This document shows positions 24,535-36,059 of a DNA stretch of 64,000 bases, one piece after another. Within the stretch, counting starts at the first letter, position 1. The number at the start of each line of letters is the position of its first letter. The translations under genes and the position numbers were made by a program. The notes below the pieces were generated by a model. The model was not told the DNA's origin. It ran no database searches and saw only the letters and a list, made by a program, of their open reading frames with translations. Location: contig NC_092697.1 of assembly GCF_964275005.1 (NCBI RefSeq), positions 16,893,638 through 16,957,637 of the forward strand, given 5' to 3'. Source of the DNA: Diadema setosum. Lineage: Eukaryota > Echinodermata > Echinoidea > Diadematoida > Diadematidae.

Positions 24535-26353
24535 CTTGCGACGCGGGAAGGAGGTGCAAGCGGATGTTACATGACAGCTCACTTTCAGTGCCTTTATTGG
24601 CAATCTTTAAACCGTTCTAAAGACCTTCGTCAGGACTTTTGAAATTCAACACAACGAAAAGCAACTAACTGAATCGAAACTTGAACAAGATCATAGTAAA
24701 ACAAATATATCATATAGATTCTTTCATTCAATAATTATCATTGATCTGTGATGTAAATATTTATCACTAAACAACTTATCTCCTCATGATTTCAGGCTGT
24801 ATAAGAGTGAAATCGTTCAACTTTTATCCAATCCTGCCACGAGCTTTCAATTGTGATTCAATATAAGTACGTACATCCTACTACTTTTAAAGAATGCAAA
24901 GTAAACGTTCAAATCACATTTTACATGGTACAATCCCATGATATCAAATTCAAAGCGAAATGCTGAGTAACAACATGAAATATTTAAAATGCGATGATGG
25001 GCTTGTAATATCGATTTTACATTACTTTGTATCATAGATTTCAAGTAGATTCTCTACGTAACCATGGGCTCATTACTATTTTGGGGCGATGCTCTGCCAT
25101 TGTCCGCTACTTGTATAACGCAAGCAAATAATTATAAAAAAAAATCAGAAATAGAAACAAAAATAAAAATATATATACATTAGTGGGCCGAACATGTATC
25201 ATCAGGTGCATATGCCGTGCGACTTTGTTTTGCAGGAAGACACAATCACCACAGGACCAATATCGCGGGCAAGCTTGTCGGTCTCATACAAAACATGGCT
25301 TTTTATTTCGTCCGCTGAGTCACCACTTGGTTTCGACTTCCGGTATCACGATCAAAAGGTCATCTTTCGATGGTGTCCCGGCTGTCGTTTAACCATGTTG
25401 CTTTTTAATCATCTCCACCCCATGCAGTGTCACTTGGCAGGTATTCCTGTGCAAATGTCATGTCGTTTATTCAACTGATGATATTACGTGGTTAGAATTA
25501 ACGTTACATCGTAATTTTACGGGTTGTTGACAGTCACTGCCACATGCTTGTCAATTCTCAATACAGTTTCTCTTCAATATTTCCACTTATTCAAGCTTGT
25601 CTTAGTTTCTCATCTAGGACCTACTGTTTTATACTAGTTGGTGCAATAACGAACATTGAATTAATCACATGCATTTTTTAGTTTTCTGTAAATATAATAT
25701 AAACACACATAAAAAAATTTGATATTATTAAAGAAAAGTCACGCGCCTCTCGTCTTATGTATATTACTAAACGCAAGGGTGCCATGGAATATAATTATAA
25801 AATGTTATTTTATTGTTCATTCCTTTACATTAATTGTTGCAATGTTTAAAATGGTATATTAGATATACCTGTACTTCTCTCACTTTTTGAATCGTATCAA
25901 AAGTTTGTTAAAATATAATACCTGTTTGTTTGTTTGTTTGTTTTTCTGACGTTAAAGTTATGGAGCTCAATGTATCGCTAAGTTTTTCCAAGCAGGCATA
26001 ATTATGAACAGTATAAGCTGATGACGATGACGATGATGAATATAACAAAAGTGATAACACAACACAAAATCATAGTTACAACAAAAGTGACAATGACGCC
26101 ATTATCGAGAATATTGTTGATTACGTTATTCTAGCTGTTACTTTACTATCATTTCCAAAATGCTTCTTTCTCTCCCTGCTCCATATTCGTTTGTTATTCC
26201 ATAAATCACAGCAGCCGTATTTCTACTTCCAGGACGTTGTCGAGTGAACTATACGCTTCAAAATATGTGTGGGTACCTACCGCCTTCGACGACGCCCAGA
26301 AGTAAGTTGAGTTCGACCAGAACCACGACCAGTAATATTGCAATCATATCCAT
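14845..26353 (-). CDS. SRCR-EGF-sushi single-pass membrane receptor with YxxM tail
   Basis: Seven coding exons: 26353-26281, 22966-22843, 21009-20795, 19382-19278, 18461-18279, 16522-16417 and 15469-14845. Every junction is GT/AG and the phases (1,2,1,1,1,2) agree, giving 476 residues. Order: signal peptide (1 to about 23, [18 protein letters not shown]); SRCR (25-137; [26 protein letters not shown], six cysteines); EGF (138-172, six cysteines, [10 protein letters not shown]); sushi (173-233, four cysteines); transmembrane helix (about 245-268); cytoplasmic tail (270-476), which is Pro/Ser-rich with FPPPPLLP and two YxxM motifs, Tyr287 (YVPM) and Tyr447 (YIDM). An in-frame TGA precedes the start ATG. 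YxxM is the known docking motif for PI3-kinase p85 SH2 domains. A role in recognition or adhesion is inferred from the domains. I do not recognise a named orthologue; extra exons in the introns cannot be excluded. Confidence 0.87.
15470..16416 (-). other. Receptor intron between TM exon and tail exon
   Basis: Non-coding. It has an ATC/TCA microsatellite at 15,574-15,611 and an 18-G run at 16,318-16,335. Nothing else is recognised. Confidence 0.6.
15574..15611. repeat. (ATC)n microsatellite
   Basis: About eleven ATC/TCA units in the last receptor intron. Confidence 0.9.
16750..17245. repeat. Large TTCGTTATTCCGAAGG-type array
   Basis: Roughly 500 bases of degenerate units in both orientations, such as AAGGTTCGTTAGGCTG, AACGAACCTTCGG and GGAATAACGAACTGTG. 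It is the longest of the TTCG-type blocks and lies in the intron between the TM and sushi exons. Confidence 0.75.
17736..18020. mobile_element. Short inverted-repeat DNA element (GAGCTTTAGATTT ends)
   Basis: The left end AGGGAGCTTTAGATTTTTGC and the right end, whose reverse complement begins AGTGAGCTTTAGATTTGCGA, form inverted termini of about 22 bases around a 285-bp GC-richer body. There is no coding capacity. It is a MITE-like element in a receptor intron; superfamily not assigned. Confidence 0.65.
19464..19821. mobile_element. TTAA-flanked MITE, copy 1 (358 bp)
   Basis: The termini are inverted (AGGTCCTGTTTACC at left, AGGCATAATTTACC read from the right) and both sides carry TTAA (19,460-19,463 and 19,822-19,825). 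A diverged copy in the opposite orientation is at 27,638-28,001. TTAA duplication is the hallmark of piggyBac-type transposition; assignment is by that only. Confidence 0.75.
20316..20727 (-). other. Unexplained open frame in receptor intron
   Basis: About 135 codons stay open on the minus strand in an AT-rich intron between the second SRCR exon and the EGF exon. The translation is charged and cysteine-containing ([37 protein letters not shown]) and ends RKLLSLKQ. I recognise no domain. It could be a transposon remnant, an unspliced alternative exon or chance. Confidence 0.25.
21914..21971. repeat. (TTCAA)n array
   Basis: Eleven or so TTCAA units followed by a TTAATTTATTTCCATT segment. The minus strand reads as an AATAAATT-plus-pentanucleotide tail of a probable non-LTR element. 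Confidence 0.85.
24145..24181. repeat. (TG)n microsatellite
   Basis: About eighteen TG units. Confidence 0.95.
24496..24532. repeat. (AT)n microsatellite
   Basis: About eighteen AT units. Confidence 0.95.
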
Positions 26354-27480
26354 AATTCAGTCGATCTCAATGGGAGGGGCCCATGCGGTCGTATACACTG
26401 AGTAAGGAAAAGTTATAATGAGAATCATGCTGAACAGATCAGATGTGAAGAGTTTGATTTTAAATTAGGAAACATTCTAAATTAAGTCCATTATCAGATA
26501 GAGTAACATAAGACCTATTCCGTGATACATTGTACCTCACCTGTTTAAGGACAAGGGAAATTCTTAAGATTATGATTAAAAAATGTCATATATTTTCTTT
26601 GTATTTTAGCAGCTTAAATCGCAAATATCTCACTTAACAAAAATGTGATTAACTGGTGTTTCAATAAAACTCTTCATAATAATTGCTTGAATTTCGTAAA
26701 AATGGTCGACTTTCTAGGCCTTACTCTTTCTACGTATACATCTGTATTCATTTATGCTATATACGGCATTCAATTGTCAGAAAATAATTTCTTGCATATC
26801 CACACGTAACCAACTTCATGCTCATCAACATGAATGTTTCCAATTATAAAACATCTGAAGTTCTTTAGCTATTAACCATCGGACATGTATACCTGCGCTA
26901 CAAACAATTACATTAAATTGTTACGGAGGTTAAAATACACCAGTAAACGAACATCTCACGTGCCGTCACTTTTAACAAACATGATCATGAAAATAACGAG
27001 AGCAAAAATTCAAACTACAAACCACTCCGGAAACATGAATTCCATAATCAATCCATCACCTGTCTTGAAATCTTCTTATATTATGGATATATTCCCGTAT
27101 ATTCCAAAGAGATTCGTTATGATCCTGCTTATAGACAGAACTTCCGAGTACGCTCCACCAGAAACATGAGTAAACGGGTCAGCTATCGTCGATACGCATG
27201 ACAAGAATCAGTACCTCTAGTTGCAGTGGTATCTTTTGGAGGCAACTGTCAGCCATCCATTCGTAGGGGTTTATCGATAACCTGTCGGTATCAACACTGA
27301 AACGACTCTCGATGGCTGTCGCGGTTCCGCTACAGGCCTACCATTTGAACGCCTGCACTGCGCTCAGCGATTAGCTGCCACAGACACCCTGAGTACCACG
27401 TGACTGTGCACTAATGCCGTAGAATGGAGTTTCAATTTTATTTTTGTACTGCTGGTGTTTACATCAGGGAGCGAAATTGA
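26354..27480 (-). other. Upstream region of the receptor gene
   Basis: Presumed 5' UTR and promoter side of the receptor. A GC-richer patch at about 27.17-27.43 kb (minus-strand CTAGAG followed by GTACTG is a weak donor) might contain a leader exon. No TATA box or other core element is convincing. Confidence 0.3.
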
Positions 27481-27515
27481 TTTTTTTTTTTTTTTTTTGG
27501 GGGGGGGGGGGGGGG
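27481..27515. repeat. T18-G17 homopolymer block
   Basis: Eighteen T followed directly by seventeen G, then a TTCG-type repeat. Such tracts are prone to assembly and polymerase error. Confidence 0.95.
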
Positions 27516-27637
27516 TCGGGTGATGAACGTTATTGCGAAGATTCCTTTATCCGAAAATAAAACAAGCATAGTTGTTCCGAATGTTTGTTAATCTGAATAT
27601 AGAAATTATATGATTCGTTATCCCGGAGGTTTGTTAG

Positions 27638-28001
27638 AGGCATAGTTTACCATTTGCAGATGAAACAAAAACCCAGGATTAGTGTTTCAAAATAGTCTTA
27701 AAATGTGAGTTAGAGATTGAAATAACCAATGTAAAAATTCGAACCAGCATAATTGATGTTAAATTTTGTTAAATACAAAATGTGAAAAATAGTTATAATT
27801 ATGTTTCCAGGTTAAACCGTATACAATTATGGTTTATTAAGAAAAATAGTTATATTTCCTTAAATTCTAAGCTTTATTGTGAGAATTTTATATGGTAGGA
27901 TGTTTTGCGATACAACTGATCGACCTACACAATGTCATATGCATCAAATGTGATATCTTGAACATTTTTTAAATCGCTGCTCCCAAAGGTGAACAAGACC
28001 T
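27638..28001. mobile_element. TTAA-flanked MITE, copy 2, inserted in a TTCG-type repeat
   Basis: It is the reverse-orientation relative of 19,464-19,821: the shared inside includes words such as GTTTACCATTTGCAGATGAA and GCTCCCAAAGGTGAACA. The right flank is TTAA and the left flank TTAG, a decayed TTAA. The flanks are the two halves of one TTCGTTAATCCG-type repeat, which shows insertion after that repeat formed. Confidence 0.75.
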
Positions 28002-28421
28002 TTAACGAACCTTCAAAATGAATATAACCTTATTTCATTTTCGGATATTTACGAACCTTCGGAATGGCCAACCAAAAATTGACATACATTCACTTCAGAA
28101 CTTCTCGTCTCTTCAGTAGTAGATAAAACGAGGCAAACCCAGCATCGATCGATGTCCCTATTGTCATCATGTCTCTCCTATAATGCACGAATGATAGCTC
28201 AATATGAGGTGATAATGTTTGTGAAATCATCTTACCAGAAGAATGTAAGTCAAGTCAGAAATTTTATGGGGATCCATTTCCCTTGACGTGAGACACCACC
28301 GCGACTGCAATCTCCTACGCTTCTTTACCATGTACGTGTTTTTAACATAATGTGGTTCTCCTACAAGTATGCGCAATATTACATTACTGCATTTATCATA
28401 TCATTTTAGGTAGTTAGTTGG

Positions 28422-28440
28422 TTTATTTACTGAGTTTATT
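28422..28440 (-). terminator. Twin poly(A) signals
   Basis: The minus strand has AATAAA at 28,440-28,435 and again at 28,427-28,422, about 65-85 bases after the stop at 28,506. This supports a true gene end. Confidence 0.5.
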
Positions 28441-28505
28441 GCAGTATCGAACATCAAGACACATATTATATCATTGTTCGCTGACGTGAGACAGATGTCA
28501 TTCCG

Positions 28506-28640
28506 TTAAGCCTTTCGGAAACCTCTTGAATTGTCGTCCCCGGCCAGCGCGGGCCAGTCAGATCGGACCGAGGCCACGGGTTCCGCTGACATTTCCTGCC
28601 CGAAGAAGTCAGACACCATAGTGTAGTCAGGCATATCTCG
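28506..28640 (-). CDS. Probable last exon of an unidentified gene
   Basis: On the minus strand an acceptor (AACTTCCAG) is followed by 44 codons and a stop: RDMPDYTMVSDFFGQEM, then AEPVASVRSDWPALAGDD and NSRGFRKA. The stretch is distinctly GC-richer than its surroundings, the frame is open up to the acceptor, and two AATAAA signals follow within 85 bases. I recognise no family, and no upstream exon is visible between 28.8 and 34.4 kb, so the gene either has a long intron or its other exons are short. A processed or alternative exon is also possible. Confidence 0.4.
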   Translation of the reverse strand, partial: RDMPDYTMVSDFFGQEMSAEPVASVRSDWPALAGDDNSRGFRKA

Positions 28641-29039
28641 CTGGAAGTTTGTAAACAAGCTACACAATAGTGTAGTGACAAACAGAATGATTAAAAAAAA
28701 TGGAAGGATGGAAAGAGACAAAAGGTTAAAGGGAAAATCCGGGACAAATAAAAGTTTGTCTAAAAAGAAAGAGTGAAATCTCACAAGCACAACAGTATTA
28801 GTTTGGTTAGTGAAGTCAATATGAACAGAAAGTGAATTGCTTATATCATCCCCTCATAATGTGCCATACAGTATGTACAAAAAATCAAGAAAGATCCAGT
28901 TTTTAATCAAATGCAAAAGTGTCCCAATCTCAAATACTGCATTTGGTTGATCATTATTTAGAATTAACTTATTCAAAAACAATTATGTTGTTATACCTTT
29001 AAGACAAGAAAACTAGAATTTTCGCATTTTTGTTGTATA

Positions 29040-29330
29040 CGATAAATAAAAAAAAAATGTGAGGTGATGACATCATCGCCTCACTTATTTACAAAGTCCT
29101 ATCATGGACCCTACTCATGGTCCTATCATCTGTTCTAGGTATGTTGTGCAAAAACAAACAAACAAACAACAAAACAAAAAACAAACACGAATATTTGAAA
29201 TTTCAAAACTTCCTTACTTTTTATCCGATTTTGATCAACTTTTCACTGTTGTGCTTCTCGTATTTTACTCTCTTTTCGGACAACTTTTATCTGGTCTGGA
29301 ATTCCTCTTTTATAGCTTGGGCTCAGGAAA
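29040..29330. repeat. One arm of a dispersed inverted-repeat element
   Basis: It contains GTGAGGTGATGACATCATCG and the run ending ACTTTTTATCCGATTTTGAT. The same words recur in inverted arrangement around 30.27-30.80 kb. Confidence 0.45.
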
Positions 29331-30269
29331 CGATAGCCATGTGACTCACAAAATGTCGCAAGATACATGAAACAAAAGAATATACAAACAGAATAATGAT
29401 GATGTTTTAGCAGCAGAGGCCGGAATAAAGTCTCATGTATACAGGGGTAATGCCCCTGCCATATGACGGCAATGGAATCAACACATTGCGCGATGAATAC
29501 TTAGCAAGGAACTGCGAGAGACATGGAAAGAAAAAACGCGAGTCTGGTATAATGTAGTCTTCCCCCATATAAACCTCTCCAGTGTCTTATTTAACAGTGC
29601 GATTTATATACATGTTTTGTGCACGTATTTCATATCATGCATCGCGGCTCTGTTTTCAGCTTTATAAGCCCGGTGAATTTTGGGAAATATCCATCATGAC
29701 ACCTATAACTTTGTTTACGTCAATGCAGCACTCTTCATTTGTCATTGTTTGAGAAGTATTCGATGTTTTGTGAGTGCTGCTTGTGCAAATAATATATACA
29801 TTTTGTGCATAGATTGGACAAAGTGTGTGCCGTATAGGTCTGTTCCTCCCATCAGGGCTTTGGGAATTGGGTTAAGATTCATATTGCTTTCTGATTGAAG
29901 GCTTTCGATAGAATGAATTACAAGGAATTACTCGTCACTTGTTATATACGCAAGTATTCTGTGCAAAACATTCCTAATAGTTCTTGGCCTAGAATGCCTG
30001 AATTCCTCTGTCTTGTTTATCACCCTAAAGAACTCTGACTTATTCATTAATGTTAGTTAAGTTGTAAATTTTTAGACTCTGATGTTGTAAATTGTCTCTC
30101 ACGCGATCTTTCTCTGTAAACACTCTAGTGGATTCTTCTATAATTGCTCTTATGATATGGATCAGGATTTGATAAACATTGCATGCATTAAATTCTGTAT
30201 CATGTTCTCTTCAATCCAGAAGTTGACATTATTCACGAGCAATTTCCGTACAGTTATAAGTTGGTCTGA

Positions 30270-30800
30270 TAAGAAAAAGTAAAATCTTACGATTACAACA
30301 GTGAGCATTAAAACTCAAAATCGGATGGAGATTAGGGAAGTTATGAAATTGTGAAATTTCGTTATTTTTTTTTTATACAAGAGATCTCGCACAGTTTGTA
30401 TGAATTTATGCAAATAAGTGAGCTGATGTCATGACCTAACAAATTTCCATTGATCGTGTAAAAAAATAAAATGACGAAACTTAAAGGCCTCTGTTCGTAA
30501 GTGTAAAATATAATTATTATCCTTTGTTGAATAACTTAATTATGATCAGTCACATACATCAGGATTTGAGACTACATGGGGCGTAACTGTGTTTGAATGA
30601 AAAACTGGACATTTCATAATCATGTGCAAACCATAATATGACAAGTTGTGAGGGGATTTCGTCATCACCTCACTATTTGCATATTCATATTGACTGTTCA
30701 AGAACTGTTTCCTGAAAAACTTTCTTATCTTTTTTATCCGATTATGATCAAATTTTCATTGTTGTGCAAAGAAAATTCTACTCCATCTTTTCAGGCTTTA
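30270..30800. repeat. Imperfect inverted-repeat element (TCGGAT / GTGAGGTGATGACG arms)
   Basis: The left arm (about 30,290-30,445) and right arm (about 30,645-30,780) are imperfect reverse complements. Each carries CAACANTGA, an AATCGGAT block and a GCAAATA..GTGAG..TGATG block. There is no coding capacity. Non-autonomous DNA element by structure. Confidence 0.5.
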
Positions 30801-30943
30801 ACTTTCAACTGCACTGTAATTCCCCCTTTAAGCATGTCGAAACGACGGGCAAAACAAACAAAATATTTGGCCTTTTGGACTAGGCCTTGACCCTGAAACA
30901 TATCTTACTACCATGAATATCTTGCAATGACCATCACTTCAAT

Positions 30944-30978
30944 ATTCAATTCAATTCAATTCAATTCAATTCAATTCA
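30944..30978. repeat. (TTCAA)n array
   Basis: Seven TTCAA units followed by TACATTTATTCAG, again the layout of a minus-strand LINE/SINE tail. Confidence 0.85.
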
Positions 30979-30979
30979 T

Positions 30980-33900
30980 ACATTTATTCAGTCGTTTGGA
31001 TATAAAATGTTAACAAAATGTAGCAGGTACAGCTCAGAGAAAGTCAGAGGCTTGTTAAAAAAGAATGTACCCTTGAAAACGAATCATACACATATTGCAA
31101 TTTAAACATTAAAATACCAAATGATAAAGGTTACCAACAATATAAACTAATAATATCAATGTACAATATCAAAAAGTATCACATTTCTTTGTTATTATTT
31201 TCTTGTTGTTCTTGTAATTTTGTGTACTGATAAATAAATTATTACAATTTCATTACTACTATCATCATTATCATTATTTCATCATTTCATTTGTATAATA
31301 TGTTATTGTTCGATCAAACACACATTGTATCAACACGCTGCAGATTGCAATCTGGGCCTTGCCGTCACGCTCTCTGAATTCATCATTGGCAATGCTGCTG
31401 CACTCTATTTCGTCTCCTTCTCTCCCTCCTTCTATCTACCTCTCTCGCACTTTCTACCCAGAGCTTGACGGCAGGCACCAAATGACTTAATGGCTGTACA
31501 TGTCACTTTTTGTGTTTTGCTGAACATAACCCTGTGATAGCTTTAATGCAACAACAGTTTCGTGTATACCAAAGTAGGCCTATATGTAAATCATGTCCTA
31601 CTCTGGAAAGAAATGATAGCTCGGTCACAATTCTGGTTCATATTTTACTATAGTTTTCCTTTTCTTTTATTTTTTTTTAATCATATAGGCATACCCCGCT
31701 TCCCTTATTTGGGACCATCAAACCACCTGGTCTGAATTTCTTTCCGTTCTCCATTTCTCTTCACAAACACTGATTATTTGGGGCTTACAGCCAAACACGC
31801 TTACTTTGATGTAGGTCCCAACATACTTCTCTTCGTACAAGCCCATTTCGATTTCGACCAGTTATCATTATGATTACTATGTTATTATTATGTATGTATT
31901 TTTTGTTTGTACATCGTTGACAAGGTAAAAGAACATATATCATTTTTTATGTAAAATTGATATATGAGAAGTATGAAACAAATTGAAATTGAATTTGGCA
32001 AAAAAAGTAGATAAGCCTAACTTTCTCTTTCACAACAAAATATATCGTGGTATACTACCTTGAGGTACGAATAAGACACGGCAGTAAACAATGCGAAAAT
32101 TCACAATGCACAACAAACGTTTCGATTCGATTCGAGTTTCGATAAGCATGCTCATCGAAAGTGTAATAATAAAGTTGTGTTTTATTTGACGTGGTTTGCT
32201 GATCGGGAGAAAATTCGAAATCCAACAACAATGAAAGTTTATTTTGGACCATTTTCCTGCTTCTTGAATGAATCAAGTGTAAACACGGATTCCACAATCC
32301 GTGTACATGTTCAATGGTAGCAGAGACCAGCTGTGGGAGGAAATGAGTAAGAGTGTTTTATCCGTTTCGGAAGATTGATGTCATTTCTGCGGGCTCTCCT
32401 TTTATTTTGGTTTAGATTTGTTTGTTGACACCGCGCTCATAAAAATAGTGTTTGATCGAGGCTGGCACGTATACACTGTTGACCACAGAGCGGCACGTGC
32501 CGATAGTCTTAATTCTAGATTTTTTTTTTCATAATTTATCAAAGTCTTAAAGTTACTCTTGTTATAAAACTTAAAGATTTATCATTAGATTCGTAGACAT
32601 TATAATCCTCTTCATAATTCAGATTCACATGTGTTATTGCATTTTTTGTCGGTTTCTAATCCCAAGATTTTGGGCACCAGGAGAAAGGAGAGATAACACA
32701 ATCTGACGAAACGGCTGGCTCCTTAAAACGGAAGCCGATCTGTGGGGAAAGAAAACATTTAACCAGTGCTTGAAACTAGAAGAAACAAATAAAGTAATAA
32801 TAAACATGGAAATGACATACAGAAATGACTTGTATATCCACTTTCCCGACTCGGAGGAAAAATTCAACTTAAAGAGTAAATTGGTGAGAATGTTTAGAAC
32901 CAAAAATGTAAAGTATAGGTTTTCCCGCCCATTTTCCTCACTTACACTTTCAATGTCGTCCGGAGATCCTTACTGTGTTCAAATCATAAGGTTGGAATTT
33001 GTTAAACTTCAATTCATATTCGTTTATGTCAATCAAATTTGATATTTGAACACTCAAATTCGTCAGTAAAATTGTCAATGAGATTCGTTTCTGCCGCTAA
33101 GCGATTTAAGAATGCTAGGATCAATTTTGTCATTTTTTTCCTAAACAAATGTATAATATTTGTATTAAAATGTATTGTTTCGTCATTCATATTCGTCAAA
33201 TGTTCATTGAGCCTTGATACGGAGGTCTTACTCCGGTAAACTGTTTTCATATGCATATAAAAATGATGTATAATGTCTTTGAGAATAAAAACTCTTAACA
33301 GCATCTTTTCATCTATCAGTTTGCTTCAATTACATTTCTGTCACTGCACATGTTTGTTTGAACATGGTTCTACGTTTTTCGTCGAGTAAATTGGTGTGAG
33401 TGACTGTGAAAGGCAAATGTGTCTTTATATATGGTTAAAGCGACGTAAACATAACGAGTAAACGATTCGATTAAACCGTTTATTACAATAACAACATTAT
33501 ACCGTATATCTCAGAGACGATTTGGAGAAAAACTTTGTCGAAAATGAATGCCAGAAGACTCTCCTAAATATATATTCACACATGGTGTTTTCTAGGCGTC
33601 CATGTTTGAAACCCATGCTTGATGACGGTTTTCGATTGTCACCATTGTATTCTTTTTAAATAAGAATAATATTACATGGAGTGCAGGAACATAAATTAGA
33701 GTCAATAAATGAATATCATGCATTATTTTAGCTACAAAAATGTGTAAGCAACTCGAGCTTCTGTAAATGGCGAATTGGTTGCATTTTACAGCATAGGGTC
33801 TGTCATCACGAGTCATTTTGCTATTCACATAGGTCCTAATCATCTAAATCGGCTAGTTACTGCCTGTACCGTTATATGTAGTTCTGTGTTGTGTCTAAGA

Positions 33901-34430
33901 GGATTTTTTGTCCGAAGGGTGTGGTTAAACTCTCCCACCTTATTAAAAAACTGCATGTATATCCATCTTAATACCAAAACGCAACAGCTTGAGCACTTGA
34001 TATCACACACTGCATGGCAGTCAAAGACTCACTCCAAACAGAATTACCATTGGACAAACTGATTTGATCAAAATGAGACAATTTATTCAGATGTACAGTG
34101 TTTTTGCAGTATGGCTAACATGACGTCATGTTATAGATCTGTCAGTGTAGCTTGCTGACGGACAGCTTTACCTGGTAAATTATTGTTAGTTTGATGTCTA
34201 GCAGGGGGTGCTGTTGTATCTTAAAACAAACAAACAAACAAACAAACCAAAACAGCTGTTACAAAAAAGAACCTCCAATTTGCTCACCCCAAAAAATAAA
34301 TGTAGATGGTAAATGGCATTGAGCAGGTGTCATACTTTAAATGAAGTCGTTTAGTCACAAGGAATTGGTATTGTTCTGTTAGCTTGACAAGCTAACTTAC
34401 TGCAATTAGATAAATCCTTACAAAACTCAA
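30980..34430. other. Intergenic region, nothing recognised
   Basis: AT-rich with no domain-bearing frame on either strand. A short frame after an acceptor at about 32.74 kb on the minus strand was considered and not accepted. Confidence 0.45.
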
Positions 34431-34739
34431 AGGTTGTGATGTACAATGAAGGTCAAGACAAGTATGTATACTCAGTTACTGTGATGCATTAGATTCACAC
34501 ATTTCCAATTGTAACAGCTAATAGCAGTGACATTCGTTCGAGAATACTTTGTGAGTAATGCTCAGAGATAAGTGGGAGGGGGCAAGTGTGAGAGGTGATC
34601 CTCAAAAGATCTTTGCAATCTTAACAAAGGTGTTTGAGGTTGGTAACTCCCTACCTTAACTACAACAGAGATCCTACTCATAAACGCAAGGTGCAACACA
34701 AGATCTGCTTAGTTGCTCTATACAATAGGTCGAGCTGTG

Positions 34740-36000
34740 TGAGAGGATGGTAGAAATGGATCGTTCGCTGGAAACCAACCAGGATTCCTCTCTCAAGACT
34801 AGGTTTGCAGAGGCTGCAGAGAATTATGCAGTTGAATACACAGTCACCATGACTCACATTCTTCAATCTGAGGGATCGTGTAATTGATTGGATGGGACAA
34901 TTACTACCCCAGCCTATGGATGCAGCAGTCCGAAGCATCGCCTCAGACTAGTCTTTGCATGATACCACGAAGAGAAAGGCAGAAATGAAGTGCCAGCAGA
35001 AGCAACTCAAGCAGCTACAGTCTATTCTCTGCATAAAGAGGTCAGAACCACCCAGGGCACCTAGGACGTGCTGAGATTGTGGGAAAGAAGGACACTTTCG
35101 AAGCATTTGTCCAAGAATGAAGAAACACAATAGAGATTCAAGGTCACCTACCAAGTCAAGAGAGGATGACGCCTTCAATGGAATTTGTTCCAAAGCGGAA
35201 GGATTTAAACTAGAGTGCTCCACCGTTTAGAGCCTGACAGAGGGAGAGTCTTTCAGCAGCTCACGTCTCATAGAAAAAGCAGTAGGTGAATGTCCGGAGG
35301 TCACCCTCCTTCTTGTAATGCCAGAGATGTTTGATGTCTGTTTGACAACGGGGTACAGGTATCAACTCTGACTGAAAGTTTCATCGGGAAACATCTGAGA
35401 CATGAAATGGTAACAGACGTGTCACGATTCATAAACATCTGAGAAGAGGCTACCTACTTTCGCAGGACAAGTTGGAGAAGTTGCTGACTTCATCATGAGA
35501 AGTGCTTTTATATGCTACGCATTTCTCGTAGACTACCTTAGGGATGGCCCCCCATCAGAGAAGGCAAGACTACCAAGGAGATTCTCACTTTCCTGGAGAC
35601 GTCTTACACAGACCATGTACCAGTTGGAAAGCTGCAACACCTTTTCCTCGAATGGAAACAGATACATAGAGAGACTGTCAGGGATTATGCTGTAGACTTG
35701 GAGAAGAGGTTCCAGTGACTTACTGTGAAGGATGCAAAGGGGCTACCCTGGCGGAGCAGTTCCTTGAAGGCATTGATGACATGTATCTGTGAAACACCCT
35801 GAGGGACATGCATGAGCTAAATCCGTCGATCTCTTTTCGGGAGATTAGGGAGTTTGCAATTAAGAGAGAACAGCAAGAAGAGGCGAGGTCAAAATCAAGC
35901 TCATCAGGTGCTGCCCACCAGGCTGCAGTTCAGATGAAAGTTCCGCCTGCCAATGCAAGTCTAGATGTTCTGAAGGCTGTTAGGGACATGGCAGAATGAG
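34740..36000 (+). mobile_element. Ty3/gypsy-type fossil, gag-side remnants
   Basis: Degraded plus-strand pieces typical of a gypsy gag and its neighbourhood: a zinc-knuckle region near 35.07-35.13 kb (GKEGHFRSICPRMKK), a stretch near 35.34-35.45 kb like the start of an aspartic protease, and gag-like sequence at 35.5-36.0 kb (FREIREFAIKREQQEEA). The pieces may come from more than one insertion. The fossil is broken many times and is old by appearance. Confidence 0.6.
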
Positions 36001-36059
36001 TTGTAGGAGCAGTAAATGGCCTTACCCAATCACTGTTTCCACCCCATCATCAGGATCTT

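Larger units (their letters stand above)
22967..26280 (-). other. First receptor intron
   Basis: A 3.3-kb intron between the signal-peptide exon and the first SRCR exon. It holds a (TG)n run (24,145-24,181) and an (AT)n run (24,496-24,532). No further domain exon is recognised. Confidence 0.5.

Noticed and set aside
32634-32745. Possible terminal exon on the minus strand after TTCCCCACAG (IGFRFKEPAVSSDCV...)
   Set aside because: The acceptor looks fair but there is no poly(A) signal nearby, no family resemblance and no partner exon.
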